Assembly: GCF_014841125.1 (NCBI RefSeq)
Contig: NZ_JACYTQ010000001.1
Span: 372,001-436,000, forward strand
Direction of reading: 5' to 3'
DNA: 64,000 nucleotides
Source: Echinicola arenosa
GTDB lineage: Bacteria > Bacteroidota > Bacteroidia > Cytophagales > Cyclobacteriaceae
Shown here: in pieces, positions 28,604-36,797 of the stretch
Layout: every line of letters begins with the position of its first letter
Numbering within the stretch: the first letter of the stretch is position 1
The notes under the pieces: model-generated
What the model was told of the DNA's origin: nothing
What the model saw: the letters and a program-made list of their open reading frames with translations, nothing else
The model's database searches: none
Program-made: the position numbers and the translations under genes

Positions 28604-29908
28604 TCAAAAAGCCAAGAACACCCCCAATCCAAATACAACTCCCCCTACCAAAAAAAAATAAATGGTATATTTCAACAGGTCCTTTGGCGCTATCCCTGTA
28701 ATCGCCAATAAAGGTAAGGCCCAAAAAGGCTGAAGCATATTAGTCAGTTGGTCCCCATAAGCCATCGCCATGACCATTTCATGAGCGGGCAAACCCATTT
28801 TTATCGCAGCCTCCACAATCACTGGCCCTTGCACAGCCCATTGGCCGCCTCCAGAAGGAACAAACACATTTACTATAGCTGCGCTCATAAAGGTCATAAA
28901 AGGAAAAATATCGGGGGATGAAAGCTTCACGAAATAACTTGAGATCAACAGTAACAAGCCCGAATATTTCAACACTCCCAAGATTCCGCCATAAAAGGGA
29001 AACTGCAAGATAATCCCTGTAGCACCTTTCAGGGCATTTTGGATAGCTTTGGTATAATTTGTTAAGCTTTTATGTGTCACCATCCCAAAGCCAAGTAATA
29101 AAAAATTGACATAATTAAGATCTATAAAACCAAAAGCATTATCTCCATTTTCAAAAAAACTTCCAAAACCCAAAAGACAAATAAATCCTCCCACTATCGA
29201 TCCCAAATAACCTTTTCCTTCAACTACTTCTAAAAAATCTTCTCCCACTTCTACAGGAGTGAATCCCACCTTCTTTCGAGAAAGTAGCCAGAGGGTTATC
29301 AGGATTGCGAAAAAAAGGAAACTATTAATCAGGATATTTTCCTTGCTCAAGATAGTTTCTGAAACTGGAATGGATCCAATTTCAGATACCAAAAAATGAT
29401 TGGGTTCGGCCACTTTTAAAGGCGCTGAACCAGAAAACCCACCATGCCACACCATCATCCCCAAGTAACCAGATGCTGCTACTAATGGATAATTAATTGG
29501 AATCCCCTGCTGTACAGCATGATTCCCTATCCTCTTCGCCAATACAGCTCCTAAAATCAACCCAAAGCCCCAATTGAAATAACCGGCTATCATGGTGACC
29601 GCCCCGGTCAGTAAAACAGCGTGAACATTGGACTTCACTAATGAGGAAACCTTACCTAACAAGCTGGACACAGGTTTGGAAATGGCCAATGCATGCCCAA
29701 AAACCAAAATCAAAACCATTTGCAAAGTAAACTCCAGCAATCCCCAGAAACCTTTCCTCCAAAAACCTAAGATCTCCCACATGTAATAATAAGTCGATAT
29801 TTTATCCGACTTAGTCATCACAATCGCCCCAACTATACAAGTTACAGACAGCAGAAGGGCCAAGCCGAAAGGGGTTGGAAAGGAAAAAGTCTTTGCTCTA
29901 TTGTTCAA
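28604..29908 (-). CDS. Short-chain fatty acid transporter, AtoE family
   Basis: 434 residues with about 10-12 hydrophobic segments. Regions such as GYFNWGFGLILGAVLAKRIG, MVWHGGFSGSAPLKVAEP and FVPSGGGQWAVQGPVIVEAA are characteristic of the AtoE/TIGR00366-like transporters that carry short-chain fatty acids such as acetoacetate or butyrate. The frame begins with a TTG at 29908; no better ATG precedes the first membrane segment, so that start is kept with caution. About 85 bases downstream of the LuxC-like gene on the same strand; co-transcription is possible and would link acyl uptake with acyl-CoA reduction. Confidence 0.85.
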   Translation of the reverse strand: MNNRAKTFSFPTPFGLALLLSVTCIVGAIVMTKSDKISTYYYMWEILGFWRKGFWGLLEFTLQMVLILVFGHALAISKPVSSLLGKVSSLVKSNVHAVLLTGAVTMIAGYFNWGFGLILGAVLAKRIGNHAVQQGIPINYPLVAASGYLGMMVWHGGFSGSAPLKVAEPNHFLVSEIGSIPVSETILSKENILINSFLFFAILITLWLLSRKKVGFTPVEVGEDFLEVVEGKGYLGSIVGGFICLLGFGSFFENGDNAFGFIDLNYVNFLLLGFGMVTHKSLTNYTKAIQNALKGATGIILQFPFYGGILGVLKYSGLLLLISSYFVKLSSPDIFPFMTFMSAAIVNVFVPSGGGQWAVQGPVIVEAAIKMGLPAHEMVMAMAYGDQLTNMLQPFWALPLLAITGIAPKDLLKYTIYFFLVGGVVFGLGVFLAF

Positions 29909-29994
29909 ATTGGATTCGGATTAATTCTGGGAGCACTATTAGCCACATAATATAATGGCTTTCTCCAAAACATCCACCATATATCAACCCTGAA

Positions 29995-31011
29995 TCAAGA
30001 AAGGTCCTGCAAGAAAGCCACCGTGTCTACATGGTCTGCGTAATCTTCCACAGAAGGTCTTTGCGCTTCACCAAACTCAAAACTGCCTGGATACCATGCT
30101 CCTCTACTCACAATACATTGGATTTTATCTTCCTTTTCTTTTATTTCTTCCATCAACTGTTCTATCTCATCATAAACTTCATAATAAAGAACCGCAACTG
30201 GAGAAACCAACTCCTCACTTGGCTTACAGAGTAAAAAGCCATTATCCAAATGAACATCACAATTTATAAGGTAAATGGATTTATTATAATCGTAATTATT
30301 AAGGTACTTATGATGGCTTAACACAAAATGATAACCCTCAATGGCTTTCAGAAAAGCCTTTATTTGTGATTCGCTTTTCAGGTAAAGTTTGGAAACATTT
30401 CTACAGCCAAGACCAAAATACTGAAAAATATCTTTGGCCAATTCTCTATAATCCAAGGCTGATTCAGAACCATCTAAGACCGCAATCGAAGTCCTGTTTT
30501 TTCTAATAATACTTGGAAATTTCCCAAAATAATATTCAAAATATCGAGCCGAATTATCACTTCCTGTGGCTATGTAAGCATCTTTCCCTTTTAACATATC
30601 CTCAAAAAACACCCTATCACCAAAATAAGGCGCCAATTCCACCAATTCCTGCACCAACCATTTAAGCAGTACTTGATCAGTCGAACTGAGCTTGACATGA
30701 GCGATATGCCCTGTCAACAAAACTGCCATTAAATCATGAAATCCAACCGCAGGTACATTCCCAGCCATCATTACCCCAACCGTTCTAGCCTCTGGCTGGT
30801 CTTTTACCTGATATTTTGCCATCCAACTATTCAAGGCCTCTTCATCCAAGAGCTGTACCAAGCCCTGAAGTGCTAGTTTCACTTGGTCAGGAGTAAACCA
30901 ATTGTTATTATTCTCAGCCCTAAAAGCCAATTCATCAATTTCATAATCGGGCAAAGATGATAGCTTCTTTCCTAAAGCAGCAAAAGCATTGATTCTCTCC
31001 TGAAGGGTCAT
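29995..31011 (-). CDS. LuxC-family acyl-CoA reductase
   Basis: 338 residues from the ATG at 31011; the frame is open from a TTG ten codons earlier. Family features are the MAGNVPAVGFHDLMAVLLTG segment, IATGSDNSARYFEYYFG, and FGLGCRNVSKLYL, where the Cys is the predicted acylation nucleophile of the aldehyde dehydrogenase-like fold. It would reduce acyl-CoA to aldehyde with NAD(P)H. The luxD and luxE partners of bioluminescence are absent, so light production is not implied. It is divergent from the ferredoxin gene. Confidence 0.85.
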   Translation of the reverse strand: MTLQERINAFAALGKKLSSLPDYEIDELAFRAENNNNWFTPDQVKLALQGLVQLLDEEALNSWMAKYQVKDQPEARTVGVMMAGNVPAVGFHDLMAVLLTGHIAHVKLSSTDQVLLKWLVQELVELAPYFGDRVFFEDMLKGKDAYIATGSDNSARYFEYYFGKFPSIIRKNRTSIAVLDGSESALDYRELAKDIFQYFGLGCRNVSKLYLKSESQIKAFLKAIEGYHFVLSHHKYLNNYDYNKSIYLINCDVHLDNGFLLCKPSEELVSPVAVLYYEVYDEIEQLMEEIKEKEDKIQCIVSRGAWYPGSFEFGEAQRPSVEDYADHVDTVAFLQDLS

Positions 31012-31124
31012 TTCGTTGTCATTTTTTGTATAAGACCACAAAGATATTTATTTGTCATTAAAAAGTGAATTTTGGAATTCTAAGCTAGATTCATTATAAA
31101 TTATTTAGCGTATCAATATTTGTA

Positions 31125-31155
31125 TTGGTATATTGTTATATGCTTATTAATTTTG
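31125..31155 (+). promoter_or_regulatory. Candidate promoter of the ferredoxin gene
   Basis: TTGG at 31125-31128 (weak -33), a 19-base spacer, then a full TAATTTTG box at 31148-31155. The transcript would begin just before the ribosome binding site. Confidence 0.5.
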
Positions 31156-31170
31156 AATTCGAAATTAAAA

Positions 31171-31176
31171 AAGGAG
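31171..31176 (+). promoter_or_regulatory. Strong Shine-Dalgarno site of the ferredoxin gene
   Basis: AAGGAG lies seven bases before the ATG at 31183. Such a perfect site is unusual in this window, where most genes have none, and it decides the start against the longer TTG-initiated frame from 31120. Confidence 0.75.
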
Positions 31177-31182
31177 ATTATA

Positions 31183-31530
31183 ATGGCAATAATGATAACC
31201 GACGAATGCATCAATTGCGGTGCATGCGAACCTGAATGCCCTAACACTGCGATCTATGAAGGTGGCATCGAATGGACATGGGGCGGTGGAACTGAACTCA
31301 AAGAGGTAAAGCTGGCAGACGGTACAGTGATTGACGCTGATGAACCTCAGGAGCCTGTTTCTGATGAATTTTACTATATCGTTACTGAGAAATGTACAGA
31401 GTGTACAGGATTTCACGAGGAGCCTCAGTGTGCCGCTGTTTGCCCTGTGGATTGTTGCGTTGACGATCCTGACAACCCTGAGTCAGAAGAAGAACTTTTA
31501 GCGAAGAAAGAATATTTACACGCAGAATAA
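31183..31530 (+). CDS. 2x[4Fe-4S] ferredoxin
   Basis: 115 residues. The first cluster motif reads [12 protein letters not shown] and the second CTECTGF then [10 protein letters not shown] with an insertion typical of the Allochromatium/Azotobacter-like ferredoxins. Between the clusters lies an acidic insert of about 45 residues. It is a low-potential electron carrier in the cytoplasm; its redox partner is not identifiable from the neighbours, although the divergent LuxC-like reductase is adjacent. The excellent ribosome binding site points to high expression. Confidence 0.92.
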   Translation: MAIMITDECINCGACEPECPNTAIYEGGIEWTWGGGTELKEVKLADGTVIDADEPQEPVSDEFYYIVTEKCTECTGFHEEPQCAAVCPVDCCVDDPDNPESEEELLAKKEYLHAE

Positions 31531-31533
31531 CAT

Positions 31534-31562
31534 AAAGGAGCGATAAACATCGCTCCTTTTTC
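31534..31562 (+). terminator. Terminator of the ferredoxin gene
   Basis: AAAGGAGCGAT / ATCGCTCCTTT with a 4-base loop and a T-run. Confidence 0.9.
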
Positions 31563-31729
31563 TTTTTACCAGTTTCCCAAAAAAACACCTGACTTTTAAA
31601 GCTTTATACAAAAAACAGCACCCTTCTCAAAAAAAAAACCTACCAAGACCTTGAATTTAAATCCCGAATTGATTTAACTTGTCATTCGTATTATAAATCC
31701 TTGATATAAGTAATTAAAAATTTTGGAAA

Positions 31730-32068
31730 GTGGAAGAGCATAAAGGAAACGACAGAGAGGAGATTTTCTCAAGAAAAGTAAAAGCAGGAAAAAGAACTTA
31801 CTTTTTTGATGTAAAGTCTACGAGATCAAACGATTATTACCTTACCATCACTGAAAGCAAACGAAAAGTTAGAGATGACAATTTCGTTTATGAAAAGCAC
31901 AAAATCTTTCTTTATAAAGAAGACTTTGCCAAGTTCGTTGATGCATTACAAGACACTGTAGATCACGTCAAAAATGAATTAATGGCTGATTTTGACTTCT
32001 CTCAATACGAGGCTGAAGCTGAAACCAGTTCCGAAGATAATTTCGGAGAAGATCTGAAGTGGGATTAA
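31730..32068 (+). CDS. DUF3276 family protein (PUR-alpha-like nucleic-acid binder)
   Basis: 112 residues, GTG start. The sequence EEIFSRKVKAGKRTYFFDVK then YYLTITESKRK then FLYKEDFAKFVDALQDTVDH matches the single PUR-repeat fold of DUF3276, found almost only in Bacteroidota and close relatives. The fold binds single-stranded DNA or RNA. An acidic tail of about 25 residues follows. The biological target is unknown. Single gene; the downstream spacer carries a structured element. Confidence 0.85.
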   Translation: MEEHKGNDREEIFSRKVKAGKRTYFFDVKSTRSNDYYLTITESKRKVRDDNFVYEKHKIFLYKEDFAKFVDALQDTVDHVKNELMADFDFSQYEAEAETSSEDNFGEDLKWD

Positions 32069-32084
32069 TTCCCATCTGAAAACA

Positions 32085-32182
32085 AAAGAGACTGCATCAT
32101 TAAATTTAGCCCGATCTGCAGAGGTTAAAGTCCGTGAGTTAAAAATTCTTTTTACTCAATGTGGAAATGGTACAGTCTCTTT
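32085..32182 (+). other. Structured leader element before the AI-2E-type permease gene
   Basis: Two perfectly complementary 10-base arms, AAAGAGACTG (32085-32094) and CAGTCTCTTT (32173-32182), enclose 78 bases. Inside is a second hairpin TGAGT-T-AAAAA / TTTTTACTCA (32135-32158). The closing stem ends 15 bases before the ATG at 32197. It may be a 5' leader structure of that gene or a small RNA with a weak 3' T-run; no known riboswitch class was recognised. Confidence 0.4.
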
Positions 32183-32196
32183 GCTATTTTTATAAT

Positions 32197-33282
32197 ATGC
32201 AGAAATTTATACTTTCGGTGCTGGCGTTTCTGCTAGCTGTGCTCTTATTAGGCTGGTATTTTTCCAACATTGCTTTCTATTTTATCATTTCCTTGGTCAT
32301 AGCTGCTGCCTTGCGGCCCATGACCAACAGAATTAACAGCATCCATGTATTTGGGCAACACATTCCACGTTGGTTAGCAATCTTATTCTCTTTTGCCACA
32401 ATTGGATTGATCATTTTCTCCATCATTCTACTCTTCATACCCCTGATTATTGCCCAAGTTGAAATCATCCAAAATCTGGATGTTGAATTTCTCTACGAAC
32501 AGATCCAAAGACCTGTCAACCGGATAGAAGCTGTTTTGATCAATTTGAATTTACTGAGCGACCATCCCGGTAATCTTTTTGAGCAAGTCAAAAACACCAT
32601 GCTATCCAGCCTAAGTGAAATCAACATCCAAGGCTTTCTCAATGGATTGATTAATGCAACTAGCTCTGTACTGATTACTGTCTTAGCAATTGTATTTATC
32701 TCATTCTTCCTGCTTTTGGAAAACGGGCTTCTCAGGAGAAATTTTATCAATTTGGTACCCAATCAGTATTTTGAACTTTCTGTCGCCACTTTTCATAAAG
32801 TAGAAAGGCTACTCTCCAACTATCTATTGGGACTACTTATTCAGATGAGTGCTATTTTCACCATAGCTTCATTTGGTCTTTCCATAGTAGGAGTAGAATA
32901 TGCACTTACCATAGGAATATTTGCTGCTGTAGCCAACCTCATCCCATATGCAGGGCCTATTTTAGGGGCTACTTTTGGCGTTTTGGTAGGGTTATCCACC
33001 GGAGACTTCCTAGGTACCCAAGAGATGACCTTATTAATTGTGAAAATTTTATCTGTTTTTTCCATTGTTCAGCTTACAGACAACCTTTTTCTTCAGCCAC
33101 TAATTTTCTCTAAATCGGTAAAAGCACATCCACTTGAAATATTTGTTATTATCTTTGCAGCGGCAAAAGTCGGCGGAGTACTTGGGATGATATTTGCCAT
33201 CCCTGTTTATACCATAATAAGAGTCTCAGTACAAGAGTTTTACAAAGGGTATAAAGAATACCGCATATTTAGAATCAAATAG
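32197..33282 (+). CDS. AI-2E family (PerM-like) membrane permease
   Basis: 361 residues from the ATG at 32197; a GTG 12 codons upstream is in frame but falls inside the structured leader. Seven to eight membrane spans with the family signature region ANLIPYAGPILGATFGVLVG and the C-terminal IFAAAKVGGVLGMIFAIP. Members have been linked to autoinducer-2 export, sodium-proton exchange or unknown transport, so the substrate is left open. ychF follows 10 bases downstream, suggesting co-transcription. Confidence 0.88.
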   Translation: MQKFILSVLAFLLAVLLLGWYFSNIAFYFIISLVIAAALRPMTNRINSIHVFGQHIPRWLAILFSFATIGLIIFSIILLFIPLIIAQVEIIQNLDVEFLYEQIQRPVNRIEAVLINLNLLSDHPGNLFEQVKNTMLSSLSEINIQGFLNGLINATSSVLITVLAIVFISFFLLLENGLLRRNFINLVPNQYFELSVATFHKVERLLSNYLLGLLIQMSAIFTIASFGLSIVGVEYALTIGIFAAVANLIPYAGPILGATFGVLVGLSTGDFLGTQEMTLLIVKILSVFSIVQLTDNLFLQPLIFSKSVKAHPLEIFVIIFAAAKVGGVLGMIFAIPVYTIIRVSVQEFYKGYKEYRIFRIK

Positions 33283-33292
33283 TAAAAGATAA

Positions 33293-34390
33293 ATGGCTTT
33301 ACAGTGTGGCATCGTTGGGCTTCCCAACGTTGGAAAATCAACCTTATTTAATGCGCTTTCAAGCGCAAAAGCAGAAGCGGCAAACTTCCCTTTCTGTACC
33401 ATTGAACCCAATGTAGGAGTGGTGACAGTCCCAGACAGCAGACTTCAGATTCTAGAAAAATTGGTCAATCCACAAAGGGTAATGCCTACTGTGATAGAAT
33501 TCGTGGACATTGCAGGGCTGGTCAAAGGAGCCAGTAAAGGTGAAGGACTTGGCAACAAGTTTCTAGCAAATATCCGTGAAGTTGACGCTATCGTTCACGT
33601 CATACGATGCTTTAATGATGACAATGTAGTTCACGTAGCAGGAAATGTAGATCCCATCTTCGACAAAGAGGTAATTGACACAGAACTTCAACTTAAAGAC
33701 CTGGAGTCAGTGGAAAAAAAGATTGCCAGAATCGAAAAAATCGCAAAATCAGGCGACGCAAAAGCAAAAAAAGACTTAGAAATTCTTAAATTGTTTAAAA
33801 GCGGTTTAGAGGCGGGTAAAAACGCCAGAGCCATAGATGTAGAAAAAGAAGATTTAGAAGCAATTCGAGACATTCACCTTCTCACCATCAAGCCAGTGCT
33901 TTATGTAGCCAACGTAGATGAATCGAGTATCCTTACTGGCAATGAGCATGTAAATAAGCTCAAGGAAAATGTCAAAGATGAAAATGCGGAAGTCATCATG
34001 CTTTGCGCAGCGATCGAATCACAAATTGCAGAATTTGACGACCCTGAAGAAAAGGAAATGTTCCTAGGGGAATATGGACTTGAAGAAAGTGGTTTGAACA
34101 GGTTGATCAGAGCGGCATACTCTTTGCTTAATCTTATCACTTACTTTACTGCAGGGGTACAAGAAGTGCGTGCCTGGACCATTCAAAAAGGATGGAAAGC
34201 TCCAGCTGCTGCAGGAGTTATCCATACTGACTTTGAAAGAGGATTTATCAAATCTGAAGTAATCAAATTGGCTGACTACGAGAAATATAAATCTGAAGCA
34301 GCTTGTCGTGAAAATGGAAAAATCGCCATTGAAGGCAAGGAGTATATTGTTCAAGATGGTGACATTATGCATTTTAGGTTTAATGTTTAA
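33293..34390 (+). CDS. ychF: Ribosome-binding ATPase YchF
   Basis: 365 residues, normal for the family. The G1 motif [14 protein letters not shown] is at about residues 8-21, followed by [14 protein letters not shown], and [17 protein letters not shown] is the G3 region. YchF is an Obg-related P-loop protein that prefers ATP, because the usual NKxD motif is replaced; here the position reads NVDES. The C-terminal TGS-like domain ends in [11 protein letters not shown]. It acts at the ribosome in translation and stress responses. Near-universal gene, second in a pair with the permease. Confidence 0.97.
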   Translation: MALQCGIVGLPNVGKSTLFNALSSAKAEAANFPFCTIEPNVGVVTVPDSRLQILEKLVNPQRVMPTVIEFVDIAGLVKGASKGEGLGNKFLANIREVDAIVHVIRCFNDDNVVHVAGNVDPIFDKEVIDTELQLKDLESVEKKIARIEKIAKSGDAKAKKDLEILKLFKSGLEAGKNARAIDVEKEDLEAIRDIHLLTIKPVLYVANVDESSILTGNEHVNKLKENVKDENAEVIMLCAAIESQIAEFDDPEEKEMFLGEYGLEESGLNRLIRAAYSLLNLITYFTAGVQEVRAWTIQKGWKAPAAAGVIHTDFERGFIKSEVIKLADYEKYKSEAACRENGKIAIEGKEYIVQDGDIMHFRFNV

Positions 34391-34410
34391 CATAATTCAG
34401 AATTTTATCG

Positions 34411-34418
34411 TAGTTTTG
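34411..34418 (+). promoter_or_regulatory. Candidate -7 box of the Cas6-like gene
   Basis: TAGTTTTG, a full match to TAnnTTTG, with no clear -33 box. It would give a 5' leader of about 70 bases that contains the hairpin at 34432-34453. Confidence 0.4.
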
Positions 34419-34431
34419 CGAACAAATTGAA

Positions 34432-34453
34432 TACTACAGCGTTGACAGTAGTA
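34432..34453 (+). other. Hairpin in the 5' leader of the Cas6-like gene
   Basis: TACTAC / GTAGTA, a perfect 6-bp stem with a 10-base loop, about 43 bases before the GTG start. Size is in the range of CRISPR repeat hairpins, but there is no repeat array. Confidence 0.35.
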
Positions 34454-34495
34454 AAGATTAAAATAATCATTGTTTAACTTTTCATTTTTAATGCC

Positions 34496-35356
34496 GTGAG
34501 AATAAGATTAATATTTTCGTTAAAAAACAAAGGCGCTTATTTACCCTTTCACCATCAGTACATTTTGGCCCAATTCCTTAAAGGTCTAATTGTAAAAGGT
34601 GGCCGTGAAGAGTTTTTCAACTACAATTACTTCAACTTCTCTGGTCTTAAAGGACAGACCAAAGTAAGTAGAAGCGGCTTACATTATTACTCAAGCTTAG
34701 TTACCCTAGTGCTTTCATCACCCAATGAAGACTTCCTTGACTATTTGCTAGAGCAAGTGTTTAAAACGCCCAAAATTGAGTTGGGAAATCTCATCATTTC
34801 ACCTGAGTACACTGAAAAGGAATCGGAACCAGAATTGGAACCATCAAACAAATTTGTTTGTATTTCCCCATTGGTACTGTTAACCCCTACGTTTAACGAC
34901 GACTCTGGAAAGAGATTTATCAATCCGGATACGGATGAGTTCTCTGACCTTCTATACGAGTCTACCTTAACTAGGATGGAGCGTTCTGGATGGTACAACC
35001 AAGAGCAAATGGAATCTTTCTATAAGTTCCAGGTAGTGCCGGACATGAACTATGTAAATAAGCTGAAAGAACAGCAAAAGAAATTTGCTAGAATTTATTC
35101 CGTGTACGACATGGATGTAAAATACGAAGTAAGGGGATACACCCTTCCGTTTACTTTGTATGCAGCTCCTGAAGTACAGGACTTCGTTTTCAAGTGTGGA
35201 TTGGGAGCCTTTACACACAAAGGTTTTGGCATGTTAGATCTTGCCAATAACTCTCCTAGCCAACGCACTGAACCTTATAAATTCAAAAGAGAAGGTTTTG
35301 TTCCTTACAAATCCAGACAAGACCAAGCTTCTAAAGAAGAGGAAAGCGAAGATTAA
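34496..35356 (+). CDS. Stand-alone Cas6-like RNA endonuclease
   Basis: 286 residues, GTG start. The N-terminus (MRIRLIFSLKNKGAYLPFHHQYILAQFLKGLI) has the first ferredoxin-like fold pattern of Cas6, shown here as LPFHHQYILAQFLKG. The middle has HYYSSLVTLVLSSPNEDFL and the C-terminus the glycine-rich loop GLGAFTHKGFGMLDL at 235-249, the hallmark of the RAMP/Cas6 superfamily. His19/His20 and His63 are candidate catalytic residues. No other cas gene or CRISPR array is in the window; the gene sits between ychF and a T9SS gene, so it is probably a chromosomal RNA-processing enzyme. The C-terminal 25 residues are charged and disordered-looking. Confidence 0.75.
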   Translation: MRIRLIFSLKNKGAYLPFHHQYILAQFLKGLIVKGGREEFFNYNYFNFSGLKGQTKVSRSGLHYYSSLVTLVLSSPNEDFLDYLLEQVFKTPKIELGNLIISPEYTEKESEPELEPSNKFVCISPLVLLTPTFNDDSGKRFINPDTDEFSDLLYESTLTRMERSGWYNQEQMESFYKFQVVPDMNYVNKLKEQQKKFARIYSVYDMDVKYEVRGYTLPFTLYAAPEVQDFVFKCGLGAFTHKGFGMLDLANNSPSQRTEPYKFKREGFVPYKSRQDQASKEEESED

Positions 35357-35364
35357 AAAATTAG

Positions 35365-35393
35365 AACCCTGAGGATGATTTCTCAGGGTTTTT
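35365..35393. terminator. Bidirectional terminator
   Basis: AACCCTGAG / CTCAGGGTT with an 8-base loop and T-run, between the convergent Cas6-like and DUF5103 genes. Confidence 0.88.
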
Positions 35394-35416
35394 CTCTACT
35401 GATTGCCTGCCTTTAA

Positions 35417-36682
35417 TCAAAACCGCTTGTTATTGGCATTAATAGTGATGTAACCCAATAGCTCATCATAGCGGCTTCCAAAATCCCTGTAGTAAACCAA
35501 AATATCATATTCATTTTCTGTCTGAAAATGACTCCCCTCCATTGAAAGTGTGTCCCAATCCAACCCCTCTTTCACAGCTACCTGAAAATCATACCATCCT
35601 TGCTTTAATAAAATAGATGTCTGGTATTGATTAGAAATCCCAACTTGGTCCATTTTAGCAGCAGCTGACTCTCCCCAATTACTAAGCGAGCCAAAAATAT
35701 AAGGTTTTCCCTCTATTTCTTTCATGTCCACCTTAAAGGTGACCAACACATATTCACTTTCCAATTTGGCATTTCCACGCTCTAGGTTCTCAATAATATA
35801 TTGTCCATTTAAGTCCAAATATTCTATATAGCTCAAATCAGCGCGGGGTTGACTAACAGTGGTCTCTGCATAAGCTACATCAGACTCCAATTTCATTGTT
35901 GTGATATTTCTTCCAGTGGTCCTGACATACCGCAAGTCAATAAAACGAAATTCATTGCCCGCATCGAAAATATTTTCACTATTGAAAAAACGGTATTCCA
36001 AAAGGCTTCTTTCTTCTCTAATAAAAGTGGGTTGCTGACCTATTCTTGCATTGTCCCACCGTTGGTTTTGCCTCACAATCACCTTAACATTTTTACCTGG
36101 ATCCCTGATCTCTCTATTTGCATAATTTACCTGTATATCAATTTGCTGCCCAGTCATTCTTTCAGAAGTCTGTGTAGGAGGAATCAAGGAAGCCCCAACT
36201 TTCAATTGGCCATCATACACCATAAAACGCTTGGTAAGAATCAGTGCTTCTTCATCCCTCCCTCTATAGACCTTTAACAGGTAATTACCAGACTTACTTA
36301 CAGAGGGAATCTCAAATGTATAATGGATATAGGGCACTCTTGTATTGATGGAGTAATCGTAGGTATTCACATTGAACTCATTAAACTGACTGAGGTAATC
36401 AGCCGGCTTTAAACCTGAAGGAGTCCAATCAGCATTACAATGTACCAAAGAGGCAGAATATCTGTCTGGCTCGAAAGCCAAATCATCAAACTCCAAAACC
36501 AAACCCGATGAACCCAAGGGAATTACAGGAGCATTCATTTGAGCACCTAACCCCAACCCATTTCGGTAAAGCTGTACCGTTTGGATATTTTCCTCAAACA
36601 CTTTGTCTACCAATACGGATTGGGAAAATAGCATCTTGGGAAAGATTAAAAATAAAATGAAAGTAATTTTCAAATTCTCCAT
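35417..36682 (-). CDS. Type IX secretion system plug protein (DUF5103)
   Basis: 421 residues with a signal peptide (LFLIFPKMLFSQ). The mature protein opens with VQLYRNGLGLGAQMNAPVIP and contains the DUF5103 markers LVLEFDDLAFEPDRYSASLVHCNADW and FNVNTYDYS; it is all-beta. In the established T9SS model a protein of this family closes the periplasmic side of the SprA translocon, which fits a gliding or protein-secreting Bacteroidota. The match is by overall pattern. Single gene; the ABC-F gene lies downstream on the same strand by position order, separated by a terminator. Confidence 0.85.
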   Translation of the reverse strand: MENLKITFILFLIFPKMLFSQSVLVDKVFEENIQTVQLYRNGLGLGAQMNAPVIPLGSSGLVLEFDDLAFEPDRYSASLVHCNADWTPSGLKPADYLSQFNEFNVNTYDYSINTRVPYIHYTFEIPSVSKSGNYLLKVYRGRDEEALILTKRFMVYDGQLKVGASLIPPTQTSERMTGQQIDIQVNYANREIRDPGKNVKVIVRQNQRWDNARIGQQPTFIREERSLLEYRFFNSENIFDAGNEFRFIDLRYVRTTGRNITTMKLESDVAYAETTVSQPRADLSYIEYLDLNGQYIIENLERGNAKLESEYVLVTFKVDMKEIEGKPYIFGSLSNWGESAAAKMDQVGISNQYQTSILLKQGWYDFQVAVKEGLDWDTLSMEGSHFQTENEYDILVYYRDFGSRYDELLGYITINANNKRF

Positions 36683-36710
36683 AACATTTCTCTATCAAAC
36701 AAGCTCTCAA

Positions 36711-36757
36711 TATAAAAAATAATGCCAACCTTCACTTCTTCAAAGCTAGGTTGGCAT
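36711..36757 (-). terminator. Terminator of the ABC-F gene
   Basis: On the minus strand ATGCCAACC pairs with GGTTGGCAT around an 18-base loop and is followed by a T-rich run. Confidence 0.75.
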
Positions 36758-36797
36758 GATATAAATTTTAACCAAATTATAGGAAAAACAATGACGA

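Noticed and set aside
32160-32238. Trp-containing short ORF (Met-Trp-Lys-Trp start) overlapping the permease start
   Set aside because: It overlaps a real gene in another frame and has no terminator pair; likely coincidence.
34491-34499. Mini-ORF ATG-CCG-TGA overlapping the Cas6-like start
   Set aside because: Two codons only; probably chance around the GTG start.
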